DNA of 64,000 nt from Leptidea sinapis (taxonomy: Eukaryota; Arthropoda; Insecta; Lepidoptera; Pieridae), in assembly GCF_905404315.1 (NCBI RefSeq), contig NC_066304.1:7378001-7442000 (forward strand), read 5' to 3'. Below are positions 23,455-35,100 of this stretch, piece after piece (position 1 is the stretch's first letter; each line of letters starts with the position of its first letter). The notes below the pieces were generated by a model, which saw only the letters and a program-made list of their open reading frames with translations, did not search any database and was not told the DNA's origin. Made by a program: the position numbers and the translations under genes.

Positions 23455-24675
23455 TCGGAAGGGAATGGGATGTACGGATCAAGTCTTTTCCTTACGCTGC
23501 ATCACTGAAAAATGTCTGGAAAAAAACCAGAAAGTATATTGCGCGTTCATAGACTTGGAAAAGGCATATGATAGGGTGAATAGAAAGGAATTATGGAAGG
23601 TCTTATCTATGTATGGGGTGGACAATTTTCTGATAAGGGCTCTGAAATCTCTGTACAGGGATTCTCAAGCCTGTGTTCGTGTTAATGGTGCCTATACGGG
23701 CTGGTTTGATATCTCCAAAGGTGTCAGACAGGGTTGTGTAGCGTCGCCTTGGTTGTTCAACCTATTCATGGATAGATGCATGAATGATGTGAGAGAAATG
23801 CAATGTGGAATCAATATGGAAGGGTTGTGTGTTAAGTGCCTCTTGTACGCCGATGATCAAGTCATTTTTTCATCATCGGTAAATGAGTTGCAACAAATGA
23901 TTGACTGTTTGAACGGGAGCTTTAAAGAGAGAGGTTTGAAAGTAAATGCAAGAAAGACGAAAGTGATGGTATTTGAGAAGGATGAAAGGTTGACTGAGTG
24001 TACTATCACGATTGAAAATGAAAGGGTAGAACAAGTTACAGAATTCGTATATTTGGGTAGCATGTTTACAAGAGACGGAAGATTTGAAGGTGATATTGAA
24101 AGGAGAGTGACTGCGGGAAATTGTGTGAATGGAGCGCTGCATGCCTTTATAAACGGTAAGACTGTGCCAATAGAAGCGCGAATGGCTGTACATAATGGAG
24201 TGCTTGTCGCCACGTTAATGTATGGAAGTGAGAGTTGGGTATGGCAGAAGAAGCATAAAAGCACAATTAACACTGCGTAGTATGTGTGGGGTAAGACTGA
24301 CTGATAGAATTCCGAATGCGGTAATACGAGCGCGCTGTGGTTTGAAAGAGGATGTTGTGACAAGGACTGAAAAAGGAATGCTTAAATGGTTTGGACATGT
24401 GGAGCGAATGAGTGAAGAAAGAATGACGCATCAAATATATAAGGCAAGTGTGTGTGGGCAAGCCGGTCGCGGGAGACCTCGTAGAACATTCGTCGATCAA
24501 ATTGGGGACGTTTTGAGAAAAGGAGAGGTCCGAAGCACCCGCAACCGGCGAGCATGTATGAAAAGAGTAATGAATGTAGAGGAAGCGCGTGAGGTGTGTA
24601 AGGATAGAAGCAAATGGCATTCTATTGTCTCTGCCTACCCCGACGGGAACAAGGCGTGAGTATGTGTGTGTGTGT
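23455..24675 (+). mobile_element. 5'-truncated LINE with 13-bp target-site duplication
   Basis: The insert is flanked by the 13-bp duplication gattttcatgttt (23442-23454 and 24676-24688). It carries RT from about motif 2 to the C-terminus and a TATGTGTGTG 3' tail. Its insertion into the family H repeat is exact when compared with 42170-42200. Confidence 0.85.
23465..24659 (+). pseudogene. LINE reverse transcriptase, one frameshift
   Basis: The first frame (to 24280) reads VYCAFIDLEKAYDRVNRKEL (RT motif 3), GVRQGCVASPWLFNLFMDRC (motif 4), CLLYADDQVIF (motif 5, YADD), GLKVNARKTKVM (motif 6), VTEFVYLGSMFTRDG and LMYGSESWVWQKK. A deletion near 24270 removes the residues corresponding to AVEMRS, and the frame continues (to 24659) with LRSMCGVRLTDRIPN, RTEKGMLKWFGHVERM, AGRGRPRRTFVDQ, RRACMKRVM and VCKDRSKW. 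The first half of the protein, including the endonuclease, is missing. Apart from this break the frame is well preserved, suggesting recent insertion. Confidence 0.9.
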
Positions 24676-24829
24676 GATTTTCATGTTTATTGAAACGTTT
24701 TAAACCTTCCCTGGACTTCCACAAATAATTCAAGACCAAAATTAGCCAAATCGGTCCTGCCGTTCTCGAGTTTTAGCGAGCCTAACGATCAGCAATTCAT
24801 TTTTACATCTATGAGTGTTACATCTATGT

Positions 24830-25085
24830 ACCGTTTGGTGTCGAGAAACTTGGCCCATGGGGCACAGAGAGGGCATGGAGAATGTACAAAATGCTATCTA
24901 CGCACCTCAATAAGGCTACTGGAAACCCAAGCGCTGGCAGCTATTTCGGTCCACTGTTCAGCCTAGCTATCCAACGTGGAAATGCTGCCAGTATTCTTGG
25001 TACACTTCCTCGTAATAATAGTCTAAATTTAATGTAATCATAGTATTAATTATGTAAGATTTGTTGGTTTTGTTCGAATAAAAAA
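24830..25085 (+). pseudogene. LINE 3' end (FGPLFSLAIQRGNAASILGT)
   Basis: The frame reads VEKLGPWGTERAWRMYKMLS, then ATGNPSAGSYFGPLFSLAIQ, then RGNAASILGTLPRN and a stop. This is a conserved tail of a lepidopteran LINE. A 3' UTR ending in AATAAAAAAT follows. Confidence 0.6.
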
Positions 25086-25559
25086 TATGTTTAATGAAAA
25101 TCACGAAATTCGAGTAGGATTAATAATAGGCCATTTATAAAGTAATGATCCGATAGTATCGCAAAAAGACCGGAAATATACCTGCGGCCTTTATCGCCAC
25201 GTTCCGGTGCAATGATATTATATTTTATTTCCTAATTCAATGTTCCACAATAAGATGATAAGATCCGTAATGCGTATGTTGAAAGTAATGAGATTTCTAC
25301 GATGTCTTAGCGACTCTTTTTACACGAAATCTCAATATTTAGTACATATAAAAATAAAATTGCATAACATGAACACGAAAACACTCAATCACCCACACCC
25401 TTACTCTCCTACACCTATACATACACACATACACACCTATTAAATACTATTATTATTAACGTACGTAATACTACTAGCATAAATAACAGTTGTATTCCTA
25501 TTAATGTTTTGTAATTATTATTTTTCATCCTAAATTGGTATATTCGTAAAGTTATTTTG

Positions 25560-25952
25560 TAAGTCTTTACTGATTTTTACCAAATTTTATATGCATATTC
25601 AGTAGGTCTGAGAATAGGCTACTATCTATTTTTCATACCCCTAAGTGATATGGGTTGTTCACCCTTAACATTTTTTTTTTTTTTTGGACAAAAATTTTAT
25701 TTTTAATTTTCAATAATGTGTCATGAAGGATACATACATTTTTACACTTTTATCAGCAACCCCTATTTCTTAATCACGATTTTTATATTATTCTGTTCCA
25801 TTCACAGATCGGCAACAGGGTTGCAAGATAAATTATTCAAAATTCATATTGTAGGTCTGAGAATCGAATCTTTTTTTAATAACCCAAAAATTTTAATTAT
25901 TGTTTATTTTTATCATTTTAATTGGCAATACAACGTTTGCTGGGGCAGCTAG
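25560..25952 (+). mobile_element. Helitron-like repeat, family H, divergent body
   Basis: It ends ACAACGTTTGCTGGGGCAGCTAG followed by T. The body (AGTAGGTCTGAGAATAGGCT, TTTTTCATACCCCTAAGTGA) differs from the other copies, and a long T run interrupts it at 25671-25685. Confidence 0.6.
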
Positions 25953-26261
25953 TGTTATATAAAGCTGTTAAAATATAAATAAATAATATCTGCTGCCCGC
26001 GACGTCTTTTGCGTGAAACACTTTTAAGCAGCAAAACTACTACGCCTTAATATTGTAGCCCTTTATCCCGACCTCTTCTATTCATCTAATATTATATCTA
26101 TCCGGTTGTTTTTGCGTTTTACCCGGACACACACACAGATAAAAATTCCGTAAAGTACTTTTTAGGATCCAGTATTGTTTCTTAAACACACAACAACTAC
26201 TCTTTGAAAAAAATACTCAATGTACAGTTTTTACAGATTAGTTATACAGCGTTCACCTATA

Positions 26262-26399
26262 AGGCTGGGCGCAAACGTTCTGATACAAGATTAGGTTTCT
26301 GTATAATGTGAATCTTATTGATAATTTATTCAGGTTTTTACGAATCTGAATCCCTAATCATGAAACCTAATCCGTTATCCAAATGTTTGTACCCAGCCT
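26262..26399. mobile_element. 138-bp MITE with TA target duplication
   Basis: The ends aggctgggcgcaaacgttct and, complemented, aggctgggtacaaacatttg are inverted repeats that extend to GATTAGGTTTC on both sides, about 40 bp. The flanks are TA and TA (26260-26261, 26400-26401), as for Tc1/mariner-type insertion. Confidence 0.7.
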
Positions 26400-26655
26400 T
26401 AACAAGAAAAATCAGTGTCAGAAAGTACATATACGCGACTCGTTAATTCTGAAACTATATTCATTATGAAGCCATACAGCGCTAGAACTCTCTAAATGCA
26501 TGTTAGGCTTCTACACTTTCATAGAACGCCTCCACTATCTAGTAGACGTCTAAATATGGTATCAGTAAAAAGTAAGGAAAGTAAAAAGTGTGTTTTGTCA
26601 CTGTCTTCATATCGTGCATAAAAAAGGCAACAATACACTTGATTACTCGTCTTTG

Positions 26656-26836
26656 ATGCTCGTCACCTTGAGAGATAAGATGTTAAGTCTCGTTTGCCTA
26701 ATAAATTCACTAGTTGCGCACTTCAGATCGAAACACAATAGTGCTGACATATTACTACTTCACGGCAGAAATAGGCGACATTGTGGTACCCATAATCTAG
26801 CTGGCATCCTGTGCAATGGGGCCTCCCACTGGTATG
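26656..26836 (+). repeat. SINE-like repeat, family S, 5'-truncated
   Basis: It starts at CTCGTCACCTTGAGAGATAA and runs to CCTCCCACTGGT, matching the second half of family S. Confidence 0.65.
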
Positions 26837-26973
26837 GTAACATATTTCCGACACCGATATTTTTCCATTTGTACTGTCGAGGTCCGGTTCAAAGGTGTGC
26901 CGGTCGGTGCCGGTATAATTACGAGGAAGAGAAGTTCAGTTGTTATTGAGAAGATATGTATTTATATCCAGTA

Positions 26974-27342
26974 CTAGCTGACCCAACAGACGTTGTTCTG
27001 TATATAATAAATAAAATAGTGTTTTTATATGAATTTGTCAATAATATATCATAACATCAAAAATTACTTCGTAAAATATGCACCCTGCTGTCGTAATGAA
27101 ATTGTTTCACAGCAGAGCTGTCAAACCGTACGTCAATAAATTCTATCATAGAAATTATGTATGGACACATCAAAGGAAAAACAAATTTGTTGTTTTTATT
27201 TAATTTAGCAGCATTTTCCTATTTATTCATATAATTCAAATAATTCAAGACCAAAATTAGCCAAATCGGTCCAGCCGTTCTCGAGTTTTAGCGATACTTA
27301 CGAACAGCAATTCATTTTTATATATATAGATAGATAGATAGA
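26974..27342 (-). mobile_element. Helitron-like repeat, family H
   Basis: CTAGCTGACCCAACAGACGT is at the left and AACAGCAATTCATTTTTATA at the right, followed by an (ATAG)n stretch. It is close to 4763-5142, with a small deletion near 27232. Confidence 0.75.
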
Positions 27343-27840
27343 TTTAGAAATGTAAATTTATTTAAAATATGGTAATATTTTCGATGAGAAATGAACTTAA
27401 GTTAAAAATATTTCAGACGGCATTTTTTGCTCCACGAGTTAAACACAGCCTTATTTTAAACGAGAATCGCTATAGTTTTTCATGAGGATTTTCAGATGAA
27501 AATAAAATATAGTTTGACGGGCGCAGTCTATTTCAGTGAGCGGTTCATCCGTCCGATCTCCGAACTCCGACCGGTTCTGAAACATTTATCAAGCTACGGA
27601 TTATTTTTGTACGTCGGGCCTTCATTGGCTCCACTGATTGATTTTGACTTAAGTTGACTAACGTTGGGTTTTAACTTTAACGTCACTTTTAAAATAAAAT
27701 ATATAGTTATCAACAATGAAATTATTATGTATAGAACGTCATTGGTTTATCAGTATAACGAAATATTCCTTGTATCTATATTAATTACGATGTCTTTCTG
27801 TGTGCTAATGAGATCTCTTTTGTTTTCATGATATTATTTT

Positions 27841-28162
27841 TTTTTATGAAAATAAGGGACGAGACGAGCAGGACGTTCAGCTAATGGTAATTGATATGCT
27901 CTACCCATTACAGTGCAGTGCCGCTCAGGATTCTTGAAAAACCCAAAAATTCTGAGCGGCACTACAATTGTGCGCTCGTCACCTTGAGACATAAGATGTT
28001 AAGTCTCATTTGCCCAGTAATTTCACTAGCTACGGCGCGTTACGCGGCACAGTAATGTTTACATATTACTGCTTCACGGCAGAAATAGGAGCCGTTGTGG
28101 TATCCATAACGGCTAGATTATGCAAAAGGCTTCCTGTGCAAAGAAGCCTCCCACTGGTAAAA
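27841..28162 (+). repeat. SINE-like repeat, family S, full length
   Basis: It runs from TTTTTTATGAAAATAAGGGA to AAGCCTCCCACTGGT with all internal blocks present. It is the best reference copy on the + strand. Confidence 0.8.
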
Positions 28163-28507
28163 TTATTATATAGATATAAAGATGTTAAAACAGCATTACA
28201 AATTACTTCAAAGGTAAAACTGAAAAATGTTACTAAAATTCATAGCTATTTTCGATAGAAGAAAAAAATTTATATTGATACATAAATTAAACGTAGGTAA
28301 AACTTTGATAACTAATCTAGTACCTAATATAGTTTTTGTATGAGTGCATCTGGAATCAGCCCAGCTTTGTGAATTAAAACTGTGTTCTTACAAGAAATGG
28401 GAATATACTTCAAATGATAGATTATATCTTCCGTAGGTATTATCTTTACAATTTCAAACAATCAATTGATCGAATATTATAAAGGGTATAAAGATGAATA
28501 CATGTAA

Positions 28508-28760
28508 ACATCTGCTGCGGGGCTACCAAAACTACGTCTTCCGGTACGTGGTCGCCATTTGAGGACTTTACTGCCCCAACGGCGATCCGTCCGTCGAGCT
28601 ATGTGCCCTGCCCACTGCCACTTCAATTTCGCAACAATCTAGGCTATGTCAGTAACTTTGGTTCTCCTACGGATCTCCTCATTTCTGAGCGCAATTCGAT
28701 CTCGCAGGGAAATTCCGAGCATAGCCCTCTCCACCATAGACCCTAGACAGCTTATGGTCT
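28508..28760 (-). pseudogene. LINE reverse transcriptase C-terminus, family K
   Basis: This - strand relic of the same C-terminus reads PRTGRRSFGSP and IKVAG upstream of the segment equivalent to LKWQWAGHIARRTDG. It extends further 5' than the other family K copies and is frame-broken. Confidence 0.6.
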
Positions 28761-29010
28761 TAATGATGTTAAAATCTAATGTCCTTGTTCTAGAAGGCGT
28801 CGAATTCACGCTTGATGAAGGATCACGTATTTCACACCTTCTAGAAATTTCTGACTATTATCAAAGAACGTATACCGAATTTTAAAGCCGGCAATACTGT
28901 TCCGATTCCACTGGTGTTAAAAGAGACCATGTTCGATGAAAATTGCTTACCATTAAGTAAATAGTCTGTCATTTTCAAGCAAATTTTGAACGTAATGTAA
29001 TTGTTGGCAG

Positions 29011-29104
29011 GAATGGTTGTGAATGGATTCGTGAATGTAGTCATCACCACCATCGAGAGAAGGTTCGGGCTACGCTCCATGCAGACGGGTGTGATAGCCG
29101 GGGG
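29011..29104 (+). CDS. Oatp: Oatp exon (first seen): loop after TM1
   Basis: The acceptor is ttgttggcag and the donor gtaagt. The reading frame starts after two bases completing an upstream codon and gives MVVNGFVNV followed by ITTIERRFGLRS, the conserved end of TM1 and first extracellular loop of OATPs. It ends with two bases of a Gly codon (phase 2). Confidence 0.92.
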
Positions 29105-32100
29105 GTAAGTCATCATATACTATATATTTAAATTATTAACGCTATTAAAGATTTTTGTTTTTACTCAATACACGAATATTTTCAGACGAAGTTTTACCTG
29201 GCACAAATCTTATTATAAATATTAATATTATAACAATTTTAGTGATTATTTTTACTACATTATCTCTTAACAATATATTAATCATTGTAAATGTTAATTG
29301 TAGGGTCTTTTAGGTGTGGCTTTACGTTGGCTAACTTGAATATGCCCAGGCTTCCCACAAGATAGATCGAATGTCTGGTCAAGATCGCCGGAATAGGTTA
29401 GATGAGGGCAGCGTAGGACCGATCATCGTGGAGATCTTTGGGGGAGGCCTTTGTCCAGCAGTGGACGTAACGTCTTCCGCCTGATGATGATGATAACATT
29501 TGATTGCTTTCCACTAGCTACGACATGGCATCGTTCGCGTGTTTGGTCCCAGTGACGTACCTGGGGGGAAGGTCGGGGGCGTCGAAGCCGCGCTGGCTCG
29601 GCTGGGGTGCGCTGCTCATGGGAGTTGGCTCTCTGCTGTTCGCGCTGCCGCACTTCCTGGTTCCACCCTACAAAGTGGCTGGAGAAGAACCTGCGGACCT
29701 ATGTATTGCCAATAAAACGGTAATTTTACTTATTTTTTTAATGAAAATTAGGGACGAGACGAGCAGGACGTTCAGATGATGATAATTGATTCATCTTACC
29801 CATTACAATGCAGGGCTCCCACAGGTAAATGCCCTTAGTCATCTCTTACGAAACCTTTCGGCCTGATACTTCCCTATTCTTTACCCGGGGAACCACAGGG
29901 CAATTATTATGACTGGTGGTTAGAAGACGATGCCTTGCGAGTCTATTATGCCTTGCGACTTTGATATATGCTTGTCTAATTCCTCATTGGAATTACGGCA
30001 CAGATATTCATGTTTAAGTTGTTTTAGAGTATTCATGTTTTATATTTCAAGCTACTTTGAACATGCATGCATGCAGCTGTATTGGAACCTTACAACGTGT
30101 TTGTCATTAAGAAAGTCAGCACAGATACCTAAAGTTGGTTTGTTCTGGAATTTAGTTTACAACAATAAACGTAGGTATTTCTGTTTCTTTAAAACGAGAA
30201 GACAATATATTTTCTTATGCTCCTGGTCTTTACGATTAGTTCATTAGTTGGATCACGGAGGGTTGAGTTTACTATCGAATAAAGCACTTGTAATAATAAC
30301 ACATTTTGGAAAATGAACGATCGCCCTTTTATCAAAATTAAATTTAAAAAAAAGTCCGCTAAGTTTCTTGCGCTCGCTCTTCTCACGTGTGATGCAAATC
30401 TTTATGAATAGGTGGCAGATTCTAACTTTATATTAGTGATTAAAAAATCCTAATCGAATCCTACCTGAAATGACCCTAGAAATAATGTTATGAAAGAATT
30501 TACGTAATTTTTGAATATGGAAAGATTTTTATGAAATAGGAGGTCAAACGAGCGTACGGGTGATGATTAGATATGTTGCTGATATTAAATGATCACCGCA
30601 TCACACATACCCCTGCACCACCAGAGGAATCACAGGAAATTTGCCGGCCTTTTATAGAATTGGAACTTTTTAATTTTTTTTTTATATGAGAGGGAGCAAA
30701 CGGGCAAGAGCCTCACGGGATGGGGAGAGGTGAGGCAACCGCCCATGGACATCCGCAACAACAGGTGTGTCAAGAAATACGTTGCCGGCCTTTAAGGTGG
30801 GAGTATGCTTTTTTCTTGAAGGTCCCTAAGTGATATCTGTTCGGGAAGACCGCTGCCGGTAGTTGATTCCACAAAGTGGCTATACGAGGAAAGAAATTTC
30901 GAACAAAACGCGCGGTTGTGGAATGCCAGACGTCTACGTGATGCGGATGGTACTTTGCACGTAATGACCGGTGGTGGAATTCGGCCGCTGGAATAAACCA
31001 GAACAGCTCCTCTGAGCACTCCCCGTGATAAATGCGGTAGAAGATGCAGAGAGAACCCACATCTCTACGCAATGCTAGAGAATCAAGCCGATCGTCGATG
31101 ATTCAAGCCGCTCTTCGTTGTATGCGGTCAAATGGAAGGAGCTGGTACTGGGGAGCACCCGCCCAGAGGTGAGAACAGTACTCCATGTGAGGCCGAATTT
31201 GCGCTTTATATAGTTGCGTTCATTAAAAGTATACCAGAATAAAATATATCTACAAATAAAATTGTCACACAAAAACCGGTTCTAATAATCAATGCGGCCA
31301 TTCATGTCTCGTTGAGTCGTTGAAGCTCTTTGTAAATGCATTAACTCACTTGAGCGCCCGCGTCGCCGACCAGCGATACCTCATTGTGCGCGAGGTTTTG
31401 TTTCAAAAAACCTTGACGGAAATCCCCTTGGCAACGAATCTCTCAAGATTATCCTGTAATTAAAGTCTGGGACCAAATAATAACATAGACAGAGTATGCT
31501 AGAACCGCTTTTTTCCATACAGAAAAGGGAAAAATGTATGAATGAATGAAAATTCTTTATTGTACTATAAATAAAGTTACAATTTGTACATAAGAGTTAT
31601 AGTAGTAGAGCCCTCACGAGATTCCTCTCCGACGATTGTAAATTGAATGGGCACTTGGTCAGAATGAGTCTCAGTGACTCAAACCTGTGTAGGTTCTGAT
31701 GTGAAGCCACTGAAGACCCCAAACACATCCTACTGGAATGCGAGGCCATTGCCAGAATCAGGCTGGGGTGTCTTAAAGTACATTTACTCAAAGCTGAGGA
31801 CGGAGCTCGTTATTCATTTGAAACTATGCTTTCAATTTGATTTCTGAACACATCAAAGGAAAAACATCATTGTTGTCTTTATTTGATTCCTAGCATTTTC
31901 ACATTTATCAATCCAAAATTGCCAAATCGGTCTAGCCGTTCTCGAGTTTTAGCGAGACTAACGAACAGCAATTCATTTATATATATATATATATATATAT
32001 AGATTATTATTGTAAATAAAACTTAAGTTCCTCTGTTGATATGGTTTGATCTGTCTATTTTATTCTTAGAATCAATGATTATAATCCTTCGGTGAAAATC

Positions 32101-35100
32101 AAGGACTGTTAACGAAAGAGTTGAAGCTATTGAATATCTCAGGGTTTATAAATGTGTATCTAAAGGTATTGTGAAATATTTAAACCTGAAACTAATTTCA
32201 AAAGTGTTAAACAAAGGAAATACGTTGATGGATAGATATAAAATGTAGGCACTTCCTTGAAAGTTATTTCTTTATTATAATCCAAATCTAATGTTATTTT
32301 ATAAAAACAAAATAAATCTAATTTAAATTAATGAAGTTAATTTAATATAGTAAGCTCAATAATTCAAATTACTTAAACATTTTTATAGAAGATTCAAAAG
32401 CGCTTAGTTTAAGCGTAATTGAATAAAGTTAATTTGAATTTGACTTTGACTCAGCAATATGTGTGTTACTTTATAAAACGAAATTAGCAAACATGAAAAT
32501 ACAACAATTTTTTTCTTATAATTAGAAATCTTATAACTATTAAAGGTAGGAAGAATATAATAAAAACGAACTAATAGAAAATAATAATGTGTCATAACGT
32601 ATTCAAGAGTTATTAAAGGAAAGGTTATGAAGAAAACAAAACATAATATTATAAGATGTGATTTGATGTAAATTCATTACTTATCTCTTACTATATACAT
32701 CTTTGCATTTATATTTTTTTATTTTATTTATTTATCATATTACATATACCGATATAAAACTAGGTCAAATTAGCATCTAAAAGAAACCACAAAGGTTAAC
32801 AACTAATGCTAATAACACTTAATAATACGTCACAATTCACAACTTATGCTATAAATTAAATGAACACAGTGAAAATATTTTAAAAGACTTAAAAACGAAT
32901 AAATATAACTTATAAATATGACTTAGCAGGTTCAAATTCTCTTAGCTGCTATAATTTATGTAATAGGTTATCCTTATACTTATACTAGTTGGGATTCTGT
33001 CACGATTCGTTTTATTCGGTGCTTATGTTGATATCTTCCTTTATAGTCAGGAGGAGAAGAGAAAGATCAGGTGAGGCCGTCGTCATGAGGAAGGGCCTGG
33101 ACCGGTCGAATCCAATATAACTTCTAAATATAAAATCAAAATAACTTTATTCATGTAGGTCACAGAAATGACACTTGTGAATGTCAAAAAAATATTTTTC
33201 TTATTGAATCTACCGCTACTTCGTAAAGAGATGAGCTAATGAGAAGAAGTAGCAAGAAACTCATTGCCACTCTTTTACATTTCTATCGATTTACAAATCA
33301 TTTCAATTACAATATAATATGTAAAATGATGCAACAAACATACTCAAACTTCAAATAGTCAATGCCTTACACGAGTAGTAGTAAGTCAAAAAAGTCAATG
33401 TGAATTAATACAAAAGTTATTGAGTACAGTAGCTCCATCATCCACATACACCTGAAATAAATAAAGGTATTCTGTGAGCATTTTATAGGCGATTATAAAT
33501 AATATATATAAATATAATAACTTTTAAGAGTCGGAAACCGAGTCTCCGGCTACAGGATCATCCTGCCCCCGCAAGTAGCGCCCGTTCACGAGCATGACGC
33601 ATGGGCCAGCCATCGCCTCCCTCGATCATATTTTAGGGAAGGGAACAACCGGTCCCTTTGTTTGAGGCTCATTCACGCCTAAACCACTGATCGTATCGAC
33701 ATGAAACTACCACCATTCGATGCGAAATTAATCCTATATGATATGGCTACTGGCTATTTTGCGAACTCCTGTAATACATTGATACTTATATGAACATTGA
33801 TTTTATGCAAGTGTAATCAACAAATATAATAAAATATTGACAGTAAATATGTCTTAAGTTTAGTTTCAAAGTTTCTAGTCGGATGTCCTCAGGCAAGCTG
33901 CTGAATAAATACGGTAGGCGGTACATACGGTACCTCGAACTTACCAGCAGACATCGACCGAGTATTGCGATTGTTCATAATTGGATAATGTTTTAGTCCA
34001 GTGTGCAATGCACCGAGGAAGCGTCTCCTGAGGGTGGCAGCTGGGCCGTGGCCATCTTTGTGTTGGCACAGCTCCTGCACGGTGCTGGAGCCACGCCGCT
34101 CTTCACTCTTGGAGTCACGTACATCGATGAGAACGTCTCCAAGAAAATGTCTTCTGTCTATCTAGGTAAGAGCAGTCATCTGTCTTTTTAAATCACTAAA
34201 ATCTATTTCGCGTACTGGAGTTCTTCCGACACGTCTCCTGGCGCGAGAGTGAGTCCATCGAGCGCCTTGTCGTGGCAAAGTGGAGAGCACCAGAGACCGA
34301 GGAAGGTCGCCAATGGTACTGGGGAGCACCCGCCCAGAGGTGAGAACAGTACTCCATGTGAGGCCGAATTTGCGCTTTATATAGTTGCGTTCATTAAAAG
34401 TATACCAGAATAAAATATATCTACAAATAAAATTGTCACACAAAAACCGGTTCTAATAATCAATGCGGCCATTCATGTCTCGTTGAGTCGTTGAAGCTCT
34501 TTGTAAATGCATTAACTCACTTGAGCGCCCGCGTCGCCGACCAGCGATACCTCATTGTGCGCGAGGTTTTGTTTCAAAAAACCTTGACGAAAATCCCCTT
34601 GGCAACGAATCTCTCAAGATTATCCTGTAATTAAAGTCTGGGACCAAATAATAACATAGACAGAGTATGCTAGAACCGCTTTTTTCCATACAGAAAAGGG
34701 AAAAATGTATGAATGAATGAAAATTCTTTATTGTACTAAAAATAAAGTTACAATTTGTACATAAGAGTTATAGTAGTAGAGCCCTCACGAGATTCCTCTC
34801 CGACGATTGTAAATTGAATGGGCACTTGGCCAGAATGAGTCTCAGTGGTGAAGGAAGGTCGCCAATGCGATGGACCGACCAAATTAAGTCTGCTGTGGAA
34901 GGTCTTTGAAAGATTGTACCAGGCTGTTGGCCAGCACGGAAAAGTCGCGAATGCTCGTGAGGCGAATCACATCTACCCCAAAAGACGTCACTTCGTGATG
35001 GCCAAGACCGCTCTGCCATAGAGAAAAATCTATTTGAAGAAACATGCAAAACTTTTGGCAGATTGTGTCATACGCTCAGTAAAAATTCTGAACGACACCA

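Larger units (their letters stand above)
23172..24808 (-). mobile_element. Helitron-like repeat, family H, split by a LINE insertion
   Basis: The left part 23172-23454 begins CTAGGTGACCCGGCAGAG, like the copy at 41599. The right part 24676-24808 continues with TTTTAAACCTTCCCTGGACT and ends AGCAATTCATTTTTACA. The two parts are contiguous in the undisturbed copy at 42150-42300, so the LINE at 23455-24675 entered later. Confidence 0.8.

Noticed and set aside
23857..24363. 168-codon - strand frame
   Set aside because: Antisense shadow of the LINE reverse transcriptase on the + strand; low-complexity Ser/Leu/Phe composition.
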